Notes under the pieces: generated by a model
Databases searched by the model: none
Seen by the model: the letters and a program-made list of their open reading frames with translations, nothing else
Told to the model about the DNA's origin: nothing
NCBI GenBank assembly: GCA_900552075.1
Contig: URYL01000005.1
Coordinates: 62,001-126,000, forward strand
DNA length: 64,000 bases
Direction: 5' to 3'
Source: an uncultured Bacteroides sp.
Lineage (GTDB): Bacteria; Bacteroidota; Bacteroidia; Bacteroidales; Bacteroidaceae
Shown: positions 54,101 through 61,992 of the stretch, piece by piece
Position numbering within the stretch: the stretch's first letter is position 1
Layout of the letters: every line of letters starts with the position of its first letter
Position numbers and translations under genes: made by a program

Positions 54101-56738
54101 CATGATAAAACAGATGTACATTCTTCTCACTGCTGCCCACGTACAAAGTCACCGGCCGGTCGGCTTGCAGTTCCGTACCGTCCTGATAGAACCATTCCAC
54201 AGTCTTTATCGGAGGAACACTGTCACTCAAAGAGAAGAGTACCAATTCCTGTTCCGCGCGACAAAGACGTCCGTGCTCATCACGGGCAGATACATCCAAC
54301 ACGTATTTACCGGAAGCCAGCTGTTTCCACGCCTCCGGCAAAAAAGGCTGGCCCGACTTCACCGTATCCGACCATACCGTCTGCTCCTTCTTTCCAGTCT
54401 CCTCCAAGAGGTAAAGATGACAAGCCACCTCCAAGGCCACCGGCTGACGTTGCAAATTCAAGGCTTGCACCTGAATCTTCTCCAGCTTCTCACGAGCCAC
54501 TTTTCCAGCCAATCCCTTTATCTGCAATCCGACAGCATGTTCACCCACCGGAAGTACCAGTATCCCTTGCTGGGTTTCTCCAGCCACATCCGTCACCTCC
54601 GCTTCTATCCGGTAACGATAAAATCCGTCCCATCCCAAGGAAACCTCCGTATCCGGACGCTCCAAGCAGACCTTCACCGCAAAGGTCCCGTCTGTCTGCG
54701 TCATCAGTTCTCCTTCCGCCAACTGCTTCTTTTCCGCATCCATACGCCAGAACCAAGCCTTCGAGCGAGTCAAAGTATAACGCACCTTACCGCCCTGTAC
54801 CGGTGCTCCCGAGAAATTCTTCACCGTTCCCTCCAACGTCAGAGAGTCTCCCATGGTATAGGCTTCCTGCACCTCCTTCCAAGTCACCTCAAACGTCGGA
54901 CGTTTGTACTCTTCCACCCGAACAGTACAAGAAGTCTTGTCCGATTCAATGCGGAAGGTTCCGGCCAATGTTTCCGTCGGCAACTGGAACTCCGCAGAAA
55001 ATGCGCCAAAATCATCGGTCGTCAATTCCTTTCGGGCAATTTCCCGGTTATTGGCATCCCGCAAAGCCAACCACACAGCTACCTCCTTGCGTATCTGCAC
55101 CTCATCCCCTTCCTGCGTATAGGCTACTCCAGACACATAGACCGTCTGCCCTTTACGGTAAAGCGCCCGGTCGGTAAACAAATCCATCCGGTTGGTCGCT
55201 TTCTGAGAACGGTTGACAGTCGACAAGACTCTTCTGGACCAATAAGATACCTCCATAAAATCATCTTTCGCAGTCCGTGCATGCATCCATAACCGTGTAT
55301 TCATATCCGGAACCACGACCTTCCCTTGCTCGTCTGTACGATACGTCTTATATGCCGTATAATTGCCCGGCACCGGAATCGAATAGAACACCAATTCGGC
55401 TCCGGCCACCGGCGAACCGGTCTTCCGGTCCACCACATGGCATTCTGTCTGATTTCCTTCCATCGGGAAAGAAACCACCTGAAGTGAAGACAGATGTACC
55501 ACATCATATCCTGTCTTATCCTTATAGCCATCGGGAACCGACTTCAACACATAAATCCCAGCCTCCGGCATCCAACAAGTCAAGACAGATACCGAATCCT
55601 TATAATCAGGTGTCTCCGGTAAGTCCAGCCGCACCTTGTCCACCAGTTTGCCATATTTCTTGATTAATGCTGCATGGTCCACACTATTGGCAAACACAGA
55701 AGAAGACGCCTTGAGATCCAATTTATACCATTCCAGCGTAGCCCCTTTCAAGTTCTTGCTAATGACACGAAGTTCCGTTTCTGTCTGCGGATAAGGCCGG
55801 GTTACCTGTACCGAAAGCGAAGGCATGTACACGATACGCTGCCTGTCTTTCAGGTCGGCGGAAAACTCCGAATTAGGACAACGCTTCAATCCCTCTTCAA
55901 GCACTTTCATTTCGGACACAAAATCCTGTTTCTGGTGATAAAAATCGGCCCAGCAGATATATACAGCCGCACAAGCATCTAATCCGGCATAGGTTTCCGT
56001 CCACGACTTCCACAAATCTACCGCCTGAGTGTCCGACAGCAATTGCGGATATCTCCATCCTCTGCGTTGCCAGCAACTCAACCGTTCCAAACGCGTTAAC
56101 AGCTCGGCCTCACGATTGCGTACAGCCTTGTATTGTGCCAGCAACTTTTCATAATCCTCATACACGGCACATTGTGCCTCCTTACTGCTCCGCCCGTTCA
56201 TCTTCAACTGATAAATGGCCTGACGCAACAGCAGGTCGTACATATTATCACCGAAATAACGTTGGCTCCATTTCCCAATCTCCGTCATCGGACGAAAATC
56301 CACGGCCGAAACCGACAACAAAACCTCTTTTTCTTTTACCGACTGATTGAAATAATATAACACGCTGTCTATCTCCTCGGGACTGGCTTCCAATTTATAA
56401 AATCCCGTAAGAAACATCAGTACGGCTTTCTGTAAAGGGTCGTTCTCCTTTATGGCCCAATCCTTCATGTACTGAAGTTCCTTTTGTAAACTATCCGGTG
56501 TCAGTTCCACCTGACACTCCACCCGCGAAAGATACGCTTTCAGCAACTGCGGAGTATTTTTCTCTTTCATAGCTCTTTCATAAATCTGATTCACCTGCGA
56601 AATCAGCGTCTGTGGCAAATCTTTTTTCCGAGCCTCTTCCACATCCTTCCACAAACTTTCGTAACTCTGAGCCACTCCAGCCAGTGGGAAGATAAAAGTC
56701 AGCCATCCGATAGCACATAGTAAGAATAGTCTGTTCAT
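51129..56738 (-). CDS. Alpha-2-macroglobulin family protein without thioester
   Basis: An 1869-residue secreted protein of the bacterial alpha-2-macroglobulin family, which traps proteases in the periplasm. A signal peptide ends near residue 24 (GVA-QSY). A helical region (to about 300) is followed by repeated macroglobulin beta domains, the A2M core near TQWKFQGFAHTRDMDYG, and a long helical toroid then a final beta domain. The usual thioester sequence CLEQ is absent: the toroid starts GNPQQDDAFSWAAAYY, with no cysteine. So it cannot link covalently, as in other non-thioester members. The start at 56738 lies after a near-consensus -7 box (TATCTTTA, 56776-56783). Confidence 0.9.
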   Translation of the reverse strand: MNRLFLLCAIGWLTFIFPLAGVAQSYESLWKDVEEARKKDLPQTLISQVNQIYERAMKEKNTPQLLKAYLSRVECQVELTPDSLQKELQYMKDWAIKENDPLQKAVLMFLTGFYKLEASPEEIDSVLYYFNQSVKEKEVLLSVSAVDFRPMTEIGKWSQRYFGDNMYDLLLRQAIYQLKMNGRSSKEAQCAVYEDYEKLLAQYKAVRNREAELLTRLERLSCWQRRGWRYPQLLSDTQAVDLWKSWTETYAGLDACAAVYICWADFYHQKQDFVSEMKVLEEGLKRCPNSEFSADLKDRQRIVYMPSLSVQVTRPYPQTETELRVISKNLKGATLEWYKLDLKASSSVFANSVDHAALIKKYGKLVDKVRLDLPETPDYKDSVSVLTCWMPEAGIYVLKSVPDGYKDKTGYDVVHLSSLQVVSFPMEGNQTECHVVDRKTGSPVAGAELVFYSIPVPGNYTAYKTYRTDEQGKVVVPDMNTRLWMHARTAKDDFMEVSYWSRRVLSTVNRSQKATNRMDLFTDRALYRKGQTVYVSGVAYTQEGDEVQIRKEVAVWLALRDANNREIARKELTTDDFGAFSAEFQLPTETLAGTFRIESDKTSCTVRVEEYKRPTFEVTWKEVQEAYTMGDSLTLEGTVKNFSGAPVQGGKVRYTLTRSKAWFWRMDAEKKQLAEGELMTQTDGTFAVKVCLERPDTEVSLGWDGFYRYRIEAEVTDVAGETQQGILVLPVGEHAVGLQIKGLAGKVAREKLEKIQVQALNLQRQPVALEVACHLYLLEETGKKEQTVWSDTVKSGQPFLPEAWKQLASGKYVLDVSARDEHGRLCRAEQELVLFSLSDSVPPIKTVEWFYQDGTELQADRPVTLYVGSSEKNVHLFYHVYSGNRMLVSEAQLLNEEIRPFSYTWKPEYGDGITVSFGFMKEGIWYAKQVALKRPVPEKKLTLKWETFRDRLRPGTEETWTMRILDASGKPADARLLATLYDASLDRLWDNPWNFYLSFSRYTPSVMPFIQRVNSVAMAYSPFYAYSLSSVYVPDNWQLYSRLWIPSLRQYRYFTRNGLMVRGTGIMMKAAAVAPNVMMKEDVALAEEGFSQNDGVESVELQSEEVKIEAEPDLTLRENFAETAFFYPDLRTDSTGTVRLVFTVPDALTQWKFQGFAHTRDMDYGLMQAETRTEKPFMVQPNLPRFLRRGDEVSLAASLINLSTEEVKGKARLELVNPVDGSVVYQSAQDFFVKAGETGSVRFAFPVNTDCEVLICRMQAEAGEFSDGEQHYLPVLTDKQWMTETQSLQVEAGQSQQVDLKDRFNGQSKTAENRRLTIELTSNPIWYAVQALPLVGNPQQDDAFSWAAAYYAQALAQKIVELNPQIQTVFDTWRKQGVKKETLWSELEKNQDLKNLLLAETPWLAEAASEQEQRQRIGLLFDLNTMKYQMEQAVTKLNSLQKSDGSWSWFGGMLGSRMVTTQVTELLARLKSMQVMSEVRVSDMYLKALNYLETAFCEEYRQLKENESKKNGIQLPSELAVRYLYIVSLDKEAAVRLQQAAKEYMVAKLENRSSEYSIYEKALIARILQAQGKKQQAEILVHSVKEYTVATPEMGRYFDTPKALYAWNGYRIPTQVAAMEAIQQVEKDETMLNEMKHWLLKQKQVQCWSTPLATADALYALLSDGVALKETGKMEAKATGIRLETPDDGLGYIRQTWTGQDTHVKKLTVSHTGKGAGWGAVYTQYLEDMDRVQQFEGDGLKVSREYIYKGKALGRKSFLHVGDRLTVRLTFRTDRDMDFVSLKDERAACMEPVQQLSGYVWKDGLGYYQAPGDAATSFFIDYLRKGSYVIEYEVYIDRAGTYQAGTATLQSVYAPEFGSHTEGRTLQVE

Positions 56739-56850
56739 ATCCTTCAAATTAAAGTTCCACATCGGTTGTTTCTTATAAAGATAAAGGAGATTTCTTAAAT
56801 TACTGCATAATTTTTAATTAAAAGAAGCAAACAAGGCCACCGGAGGACAC

Positions 56851-56888
56851 AAAAAAAGAGAACCAGATTCTCTACGAACCCGATTCTC
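56851..56888 (-). terminator. Terminator after pepD
   Basis: A 13-bp stem (56858-56870 with 56876-56888) and five-base loop, followed on the minus strand by seven T, 29 bases after the pepD stop. Confidence 0.88.
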
Positions 56889-56916
56889 TCCACATCTGTA
56901 TTTTAAATCTAAAAGT

Positions 56917-58374
56917 TTATTTCTTTGGCGTATTCTCCAATGTAGCAATCAAGAAATCATAGAATTTCTTCACTGAAGGCACGTGGCAACGTTCTTCCGG
57001 AGTATGCGGACACTGCAACGTCGGACCGAATGAAATCATATCCAGTCCTGGTACCACTGCCCCGATAATACCACATTCCAGTCCGGCATGAATCACCTTC
57101 ACCTCCGGTGCTTCTCCAAACTGCGCCTTGTAGGATTCTTTCATGGCATGCAAAATCGGAGAATTCACATCCGGTTCCCAGCCAGAATAGCTGCCAGAGC
57201 GTTCTACGTGCATTCCTGCCATAGAGAAGCAGCTTTCAATGGCCGTATTGCGGTAATCCTTCATGGATTCACGAGAACTGCGTGTCAGCACCTTGATGGT
57301 AGCTTTTCCCTTGCCGATTTCCACAATAGCCAGGTTGGAAGAAGTCTCTACCGTATCCGGAATCGTCGGAATAAAACGTTCTACTCCATCCGGGCACGCA
57401 TAAATGGCATCCACCAGGTTATCACGGATTTCATCGGGCACCATCATCTTCGGCAAATCGATACATTCTGCCGTAAAGCTCAGGCTGTCTTCGATGGTGG
57501 CAAACTCATCACGCCATACCTGCTCACATTCACCCACGAATGCCAGTACATCATCCACTTCCGAAGCCGGCACAGTAATCACTACCTCACAGTCACGCGG
57601 AATGGCATTGCGCATGTTTCCACCTTCCCAAGATACCAGACAAGCCTCATCGTAAGCAATCACCTGGTTCATGAAACGTGCCATCAACTTGTTGGCATTG
57701 GCATGTCCCCAACCAATCTGAATGCCGGAGTGACCACCCCGCAATCCTTTCAAGGTCACCTTCAGCGCCACATCTTCAGGGTCAGTTTCCACTTCCTTGT
57801 ATTCCAATGTAGCCGTCAGGTCTTCTCCACCTGCACAACCTATATAAAGTTCACCTTCTTCTTCCGAATCGAGATTCAAAAGGATATCTCCTTCCACAGT
57901 GCCCTGCTTCAAGCCGAAAGCACCATACATGCCCGTTTCTTCATCGGCCGTAATCAAGGCCATCAGCGGACCGTGTTTCAATGACTTGTCTTCCATAACT
58001 GCCATGATGGCCGCTACTCCCATGCCGTTATCCGAACCCAAAGTCGTACCTTTGGCCTTCACCCATTCTCCGTCTACATAGACCGGGATAGGATCGTTCT
58101 CAAAATCATGCTGTGTATGTTTGTCTTTCTGAGGAACCATGTCCATGTGAGCCTGCAGAATAACGGCCTTACGGTCTTCCATGCCCGGAGTAGCCGGCTT
58201 CCGATAGATAATGTTTCCGGCTTCATCCTGAAATGATTCCACACCTACCTGCTTACCGAAATCCAGCAAGAAGGCCTGAATTTTTTCCAAATGTCCCGAC
58301 GGACGGGGAATTTGAGTCAACGAATAGAAATGCTTCCACACATTCTGCGGAGCCAAAGAAAGAATTTCGTTCAT
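56917..58374 (-). CDS. pepD: Aminoacyl-histidine dipeptidase PepD
   Basis: Zinc dipeptidase of family M20C that cleaves Xaa-His and other dipeptides. The 485-residue protein has HMDMV with metal ligands His76 and Asp78, the GSDNGMGVA bridging Asp near 117, and the TADEETG catalytic Glu near residue 144. The later HAGLECG and the LQCPHTPEERCHV segment (C-terminal His ligand) are also present. The start at 58374 (MNEILSLAPQ) matches the family; 12 extra codons from 58410 would overlap the upstream gene. Confidence 0.95.
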   Translation of the reverse strand: MNEILSLAPQNVWKHFYSLTQIPRPSGHLEKIQAFLLDFGKQVGVESFQDEAGNIIYRKPATPGMEDRKAVILQAHMDMVPQKDKHTQHDFENDPIPVYVDGEWVKAKGTTLGSDNGMGVAAIMAVMEDKSLKHGPLMALITADEETGMYGAFGLKQGTVEGDILLNLDSEEEGELYIGCAGGEDLTATLEYKEVETDPEDVALKVTLKGLRGGHSGIQIGWGHANANKLMARFMNQVIAYDEACLVSWEGGNMRNAIPRDCEVVITVPASEVDDVLAFVGECEQVWRDEFATIEDSLSFTAECIDLPKMMVPDEIRDNLVDAIYACPDGVERFIPTIPDTVETSSNLAIVEIGKGKATIKVLTRSSRESMKDYRNTAIESCFSMAGMHVERSGSYSGWEPDVNSPILHAMKESYKAQFGEAPEVKVIHAGLECGIIGAVVPGLDMISFGPTLQCPHTPEERCHVPSVKKFYDFLIATLENTPKK

Positions 58375-58406
58375 ATTATTATCTGATATTTTATCCGAAA
58401 AGCAAA

Positions 58407-59414
58407 TCACTTCCCGGCTTGTTTCTTATTTACCAGCGGCAAAGCCACAAGGCCATAAATACCTAGCAAAATTAATAAAAAGGTTTGAATACCATGCACC
58501 AACAAGGCAAATATTCCTGCATCATCTTTATCAACCCCATACATCATCATCATGGTGATGACGGCAAAATGCCACGGACCCGCTCCATTGGGAGTAGGCA
58601 CAGCTACGGCAATACTTCCTACCACAAACATCACCAATCCCGGCATCCAGCCCAGCGAAGCGGAAAAATCAAAACAATAGAAGCTGACATAGAACTGCAA
58701 AAAATAGCAGACCCATATACCTATTGTATATAAGGTAAAGAGAAGCGGTTGTTTCACATGACGGAGGGAAAGGCATCCGGCCCATACATCGTTCAAGATG
58801 CTTCGCACTTTCGTGAAAATGGCCAACTTTCGTATCAGAAAGAAAACCAACACTCCTGCTGCAAACAGACAAGTTAGAGTAATGTAAAAGTTAGTAGAAG
58901 TGAAAAGTCCCGTAAAGAATCCCATGTTCGTACCCGTTTTCTCAAAGAAAGCCGCAAAAATACGCGACTGGAGCAACAGGGTCACCACCGTAATAAGTAT
59001 CACACAAATGCTGTCGATGAGCCGTTCGGTAACGACTGTACCCAATGACTTGGAAAAAGAAACCCCGTCGTATTTTGCCAAGATACCACAACGGGAAACT
59101 TCCCCCACACGAGGCACCACCAAATTGGCCGCATAAGATACAAACACCGCATACACGCTGTTCGAAAGTTTAGGGTATTCCCCCAACGGAGCCAGTGTCA
59201 GGTTCCAGCGCCACCCGCGAAACAGATGTCCAAACACCCCGAACACCAGCGAAAAGGCCATCCAACCGTAATTCATTCCCCCATCGAGCACACTCCACAC
59301 CCGCCGGAAGTCGAAATCATGGTAAGTCCACCACAGAATGGCAGCTCCCAGCACCAGTGGAAGCGCGATTTGGCAGGCTCTATTTATTATTTTTTTTAAA
59401 CCTGTTCGTTCCAA
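58407..59414 (-). CDS. Lysylphosphatidylglycerol synthase TM/flippase-like membrane protein
   Basis: A 335-residue protein with about eight hydrophobic segments, matching the LPG_synthase_TM (UPF0104) family. Without the catalytic MprF domain it is a flippase-like protein for lipids or lipid-linked sugars; the substrate is unknown. Family features include RGWRW near residue 66, the VPRVGEVSR segment near 99, and PTPNGAGPWHFA near 284. The start codon is TTG at 59414; no ATG fits. A TATCTTTG box lies 44 bases upstream. It ends 32 bases before the pepD start on the same strand. Confidence 0.85.
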   Translation of the reverse strand: MERTGLKKIINRACQIALPLVLGAAILWWTYHDFDFRRVWSVLDGGMNYGWMAFSLVFGVFGHLFRGWRWNLTLAPLGEYPKLSNSVYAVFVSYAANLVVPRVGEVSRCGILAKYDGVSFSKSLGTVVTERLIDSICVILITVVTLLLQSRIFAAFFEKTGTNMGFFTGLFTSTNFYITLTCLFAAGVLVFFLIRKLAIFTKVRSILNDVWAGCLSLRHVKQPLLFTLYTIGIWVCYFLQFYVSFYCFDFSASLGWMPGLVMFVVGSIAVAVPTPNGAGPWHFAVITMMMMYGVDKDDAGIFALLVHGIQTFLLILLGIYGLVALPLVNKKQAGK

Positions 59415-59442
59415 AATCAGTCGGTATATAAAGATTTATATT

Positions 59443-59450
59443 TAACTTTG
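59443..59450 (+). promoter_or_regulatory. -7 box for rsmA
   Basis: TAACTTTG, 39 bases before the rsmA ATG. It lies 7 bases from the opposite-strand box at 59458-59465. Confidence 0.72.
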
Positions 59451-59457
59451 CAAGATA

Positions 59458-59465
59458 CAAAGATA
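59458..59465 (-). promoter_or_regulatory. -7 box for the flippase-like gene
   Basis: TATCTTTG on the minus strand, 44 bases before the TTG start at 59414. The two promoters here are arranged face to face, so their transcripts overlap at the 5' ends. Confidence 0.7.
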
Positions 59466-59489
59466 ATACGAACATTTAAAACCTGAGGC

Positions 59490-60293
59490 ATGAAATTAGT
59501 AAAACCTAAAAAGTTTTTAGGACAACACTTTCTGAAAGACCTGCAAGTGGCACAAGACATCGCCGACACGGTGGATGCTTGTCCATCACTTCCCGTTCTC
59601 GAAGTAGGCCCCGGAATGGGAGTTCTCACCCAATACCTGCTGAAGAAAGAGCGTCCGCTCAAAGTTGTGGAACTCGACTTTGAATCGGTGGCATATCTGC
59701 GTGAGAATTTTCCGCAGCTGGGCGACCACATCATCGAACAGGATTTTCTGAAAATGGATCTCCGGCAACTTTTCGACGGAAAGCCTTTCGTTTTGACCGG
59801 GAACTATCCTTACAACATATCCAGCCAGATTTTCTTCAAGATGCTTGATAACAAGGACCTCATTCCCTGCTGTACGGGTATGATTCAGAAAGAAGTGGCT
59901 GAACGTATTGCCGCATCCCCAGGGAACAAAACTTATGGTATCCTAAGCGTACTGATACAGGCTTGGTATAGCGTGGAATACCTGTTCACGGTGCATGAGC
60001 ACGTGTTCAACCCTCCCCCGAAAGTAAAAAGCGCCGTCATCCGCATGACCCGCAACGAAACCAAGGAACTGGGTTGCAACGAACAACTGTTCAAGCAGAT
60101 TGTCAAGACCACGTTCAACCAGCGGCGCAAGACACTCCGCAATTCCATTTCATCCATTTTGGACAAGGGAAACCCGCTCAGCGCCGACCCCATTTTCAAC
60201 AAACGCCCGGAGCAACTGTCCGTACAAGACTTTATCGACTTGACGAACCGGGTGGAAGAAGCCTTGAAAACGTCCGCCCCTAATGCGGAATAA
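59490..60293 (+). CDS. rsmA: 16S rRNA dimethyladenosine transferase RsmA
   Basis: Dimethylates A1518 and A1519 in the 3' end of 16S rRNA during ribosome assembly; also named KsgA. The 267-residue protein has GQHFLKD near the N-terminus, the SAM-binding EVGPGMGVLT near residue 36, and the NYPYNISSQIFF target-base motif. Length is typical. It is followed by mgtE 54 bases later. Confidence 0.97.
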   Translation: MKLVKPKKFLGQHFLKDLQVAQDIADTVDACPSLPVLEVGPGMGVLTQYLLKKERPLKVVELDFESVAYLRENFPQLGDHIIEQDFLKMDLRQLFDGKPFVLTGNYPYNISSQIFFKMLDNKDLIPCCTGMIQKEVAERIAASPGNKTYGILSVLIQAWYSVEYLFTVHEHVFNPPPKVKSAVIRMTRNETKELGCNEQLFKQIVKTTFNQRRKTLRNSISSILDKGNPLSADPIFNKRPEQLSVQDFIDLTNRVEEALKTSAPNAE

Positions 60294-60347
60294 CCCTGCA
60301 CACGAGACTACAGACTACAATAAAAGAACTCATCTGAAACTTACGAG

Positions 60348-61688
60348 ATGAACAGCGAAGATATCAAAACCGTCACCGAACTGATTGAGAAGAAAGACTC
60401 CGACCAGTTAAAGGAAACCCTCAAAGACTTGCATCCGGCGGACATTGCCGAATTGTGCAACGAACTGGACGCAGAAGACGCCCGCTTCATCTATCTGCTG
60501 CTGGACAATGAAACGGCAGCCGACGTGTTGATTGAAATGGACGAGGACGCACGAAAGAAGTTCCTCGAAATCCTCCCCCCGGAAACCATCGCCAAACGCT
60601 TCGTGGATTATATGGACTCGGATGATGCCGTTGACATCATCCGTGAAATGGACGAGGACAAACAGGAAGAAGTACTTTCACACATCGAAGACATCGAACA
60701 GGCGGGCGACATCGTCGACTTGCTGAAATACGACGAAGACACTGCCGGAGGTTTGATGGGTACGGAAATGGTGATTGTGAACGAGAACTGGAGTATGCCC
60801 GAATGTCTGCGCGAAATGCGGCTGCAGGCCGAAGACATGGACGAAATCTATTATGTATATGTAGTAGACGACGACGAACGCCTGCGGGGAGTATTCCCGT
60901 TGAAGAAGATGATTACCAGTCCGTCGGTATCCAAGGTGAAACATGTGATGAAAAAAGACCCGATTTCCGTCCACGTAGATACCCCCATTGAGGAAGTGGT
61001 GCAAACCATTGAGAAATATGATCTTGTAGCCGTCCCCGTAGTTGACAGTATTGGCCGTCTGGTAGGACGAATCACCGTCGACGACGTGATGGATGAGGTT
61101 CGTGAACAAGCCGAGCGTGACTACCAGTTGGCATCCGGTCTGTCGCAGGACGTAGAAACTGACGACAACGTGTTCCGTCAGACCACCGCCCGTTTGCCGT
61201 GGCTGCTAATCGGTATGCTCGGAGGTATCGGCAACTCCATGATTCTGGGAAACTTCGACACCACTTTTGCCGCCCATCCGGAAATGGCCCTTTACATTCC
61301 CCTTATCGGTGGAACAGGAGGAAACGTAGGAACCCAGTCATCCGCGTTGGTGGTACAAGGACTGGCCAACAGCTCACTGAACGCCGAAAACACGTTCAAA
61401 CAGGTGCTGAAAGAATCCGTGGTGGCCCTTATCAATGCTACCATCATCTCCATGCTGGTATATATCTACAATTTCATTCGTTTCGGAGCTACCGCCACAG
61501 TGAGTTACTCCGTCTCCATCAGCCTGTTTGCCGTCGTCATGTTTGCCTCCATATTCGGCACGCTCGTACCCATGACACTGGAAAAGCTGAAAATCGATCC
61601 GGCCATCGCCACCGGCCCTTTCATATCCATTACCAACGACATCATCGGCATGTTGATGTACATGGGAATCACCGTATTGCTAGCCTGA
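60348..61688 (+). CDS. mgtE: Magnesium transporter MgtE
   Basis: A 446-residue Mg2+ channel. The N domain of helical repeats (DLHPADIAELCNEL at about 25-38) is followed by two CBS domains (about 130-250) that sense cytoplasmic Mg2+, a plug helix, then five membrane helices with the pore motif GGTGGNVGTQSSAL near residue 325. It is complete. It probably shares the rsmA transcript. No Mg2+-sensing leader RNA was recognised. Confidence 0.95.
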   Translation: MNSEDIKTVTELIEKKDSDQLKETLKDLHPADIAELCNELDAEDARFIYLLLDNETAADVLIEMDEDARKKFLEILPPETIAKRFVDYMDSDDAVDIIREMDEDKQEEVLSHIEDIEQAGDIVDLLKYDEDTAGGLMGTEMVIVNENWSMPECLREMRLQAEDMDEIYYVYVVDDDERLRGVFPLKKMITSPSVSKVKHVMKKDPISVHVDTPIEEVVQTIEKYDLVAVPVVDSIGRLVGRITVDDVMDEVREQAERDYQLASGLSQDVETDDNVFRQTTARLPWLLIGMLGGIGNSMILGNFDTTFAAHPEMALYIPLIGGTGGNVGTQSSALVVQGLANSSLNAENTFKQVLKESVVALINATIISMLVYIYNFIRFGATATVSYSVSISLFAVVMFASIFGTLVPMTLEKLKIDPAIATGPFISITNDIIGMLMYMGITVLLA

Positions 61689-61702
61689 AAATTTATCCAA
61701 AA

Positions 61703-61806
61703 AAACGCAAGTGCGTTTGGAGTAAAACGCAAGTACATTTTACTCCAAACGCCTTTACGTTTTAGATAAAACGCCTAAGCGTTTTTCTTCAAACGCAAGG
61801 ACGTTT
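61703..61806 (+). repeat. Phased-palindrome array, 22-bp period (AAACGC...GCGTTT type)
   Basis: Five units start at 61703, 61725, 61747, 61769 and 61791, an exact 22-bp period. Units 1 and 4 are full palindromes (AAACGC-4 nt-GCGTTT); units 2, 3 and 5 are partial. Units 1-2 also create a 15-bp perfect inverted repeat (GCGTTTGGAGTAAAA / TTTTACTCCAAACGC) with a 10-base loop. It begins 14 bases after the mgtE stop. The remaining 186 bases to the next gene are AT-rich with no recognisable gene; no exact TAnnTTTG box was found. Confidence 0.9.
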
Positions 61807-61992
61807 TCAATACGATAAAAATCCACTGAAAATTCTCTTATTTCTTCATATCTCTTCAAAAAAATCAGCTGCATTTTGTAGTTTTTGTCTGAAAAAGTAT
61901 GAAAATCAGATTTTATTTCTTTAATTTGTAAGAGTCTTTTAAGAAACACACATATAAACAAAAGAAATTATACTCTTTAAAATCTATATACG

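Noticed and set aside
60294..60347. Magnesium riboswitch before mgtE
   Set aside because: The gap is 54 bases, too short for an M-box, and no matching stems were seen.
61755..61961. 68-codon minus-strand frame between mgtE and the DUF349 gene
   Set aside because: It lies in AT-rich DNA and part of the 22-bp array, with no recognisable family or ribosome-binding site.
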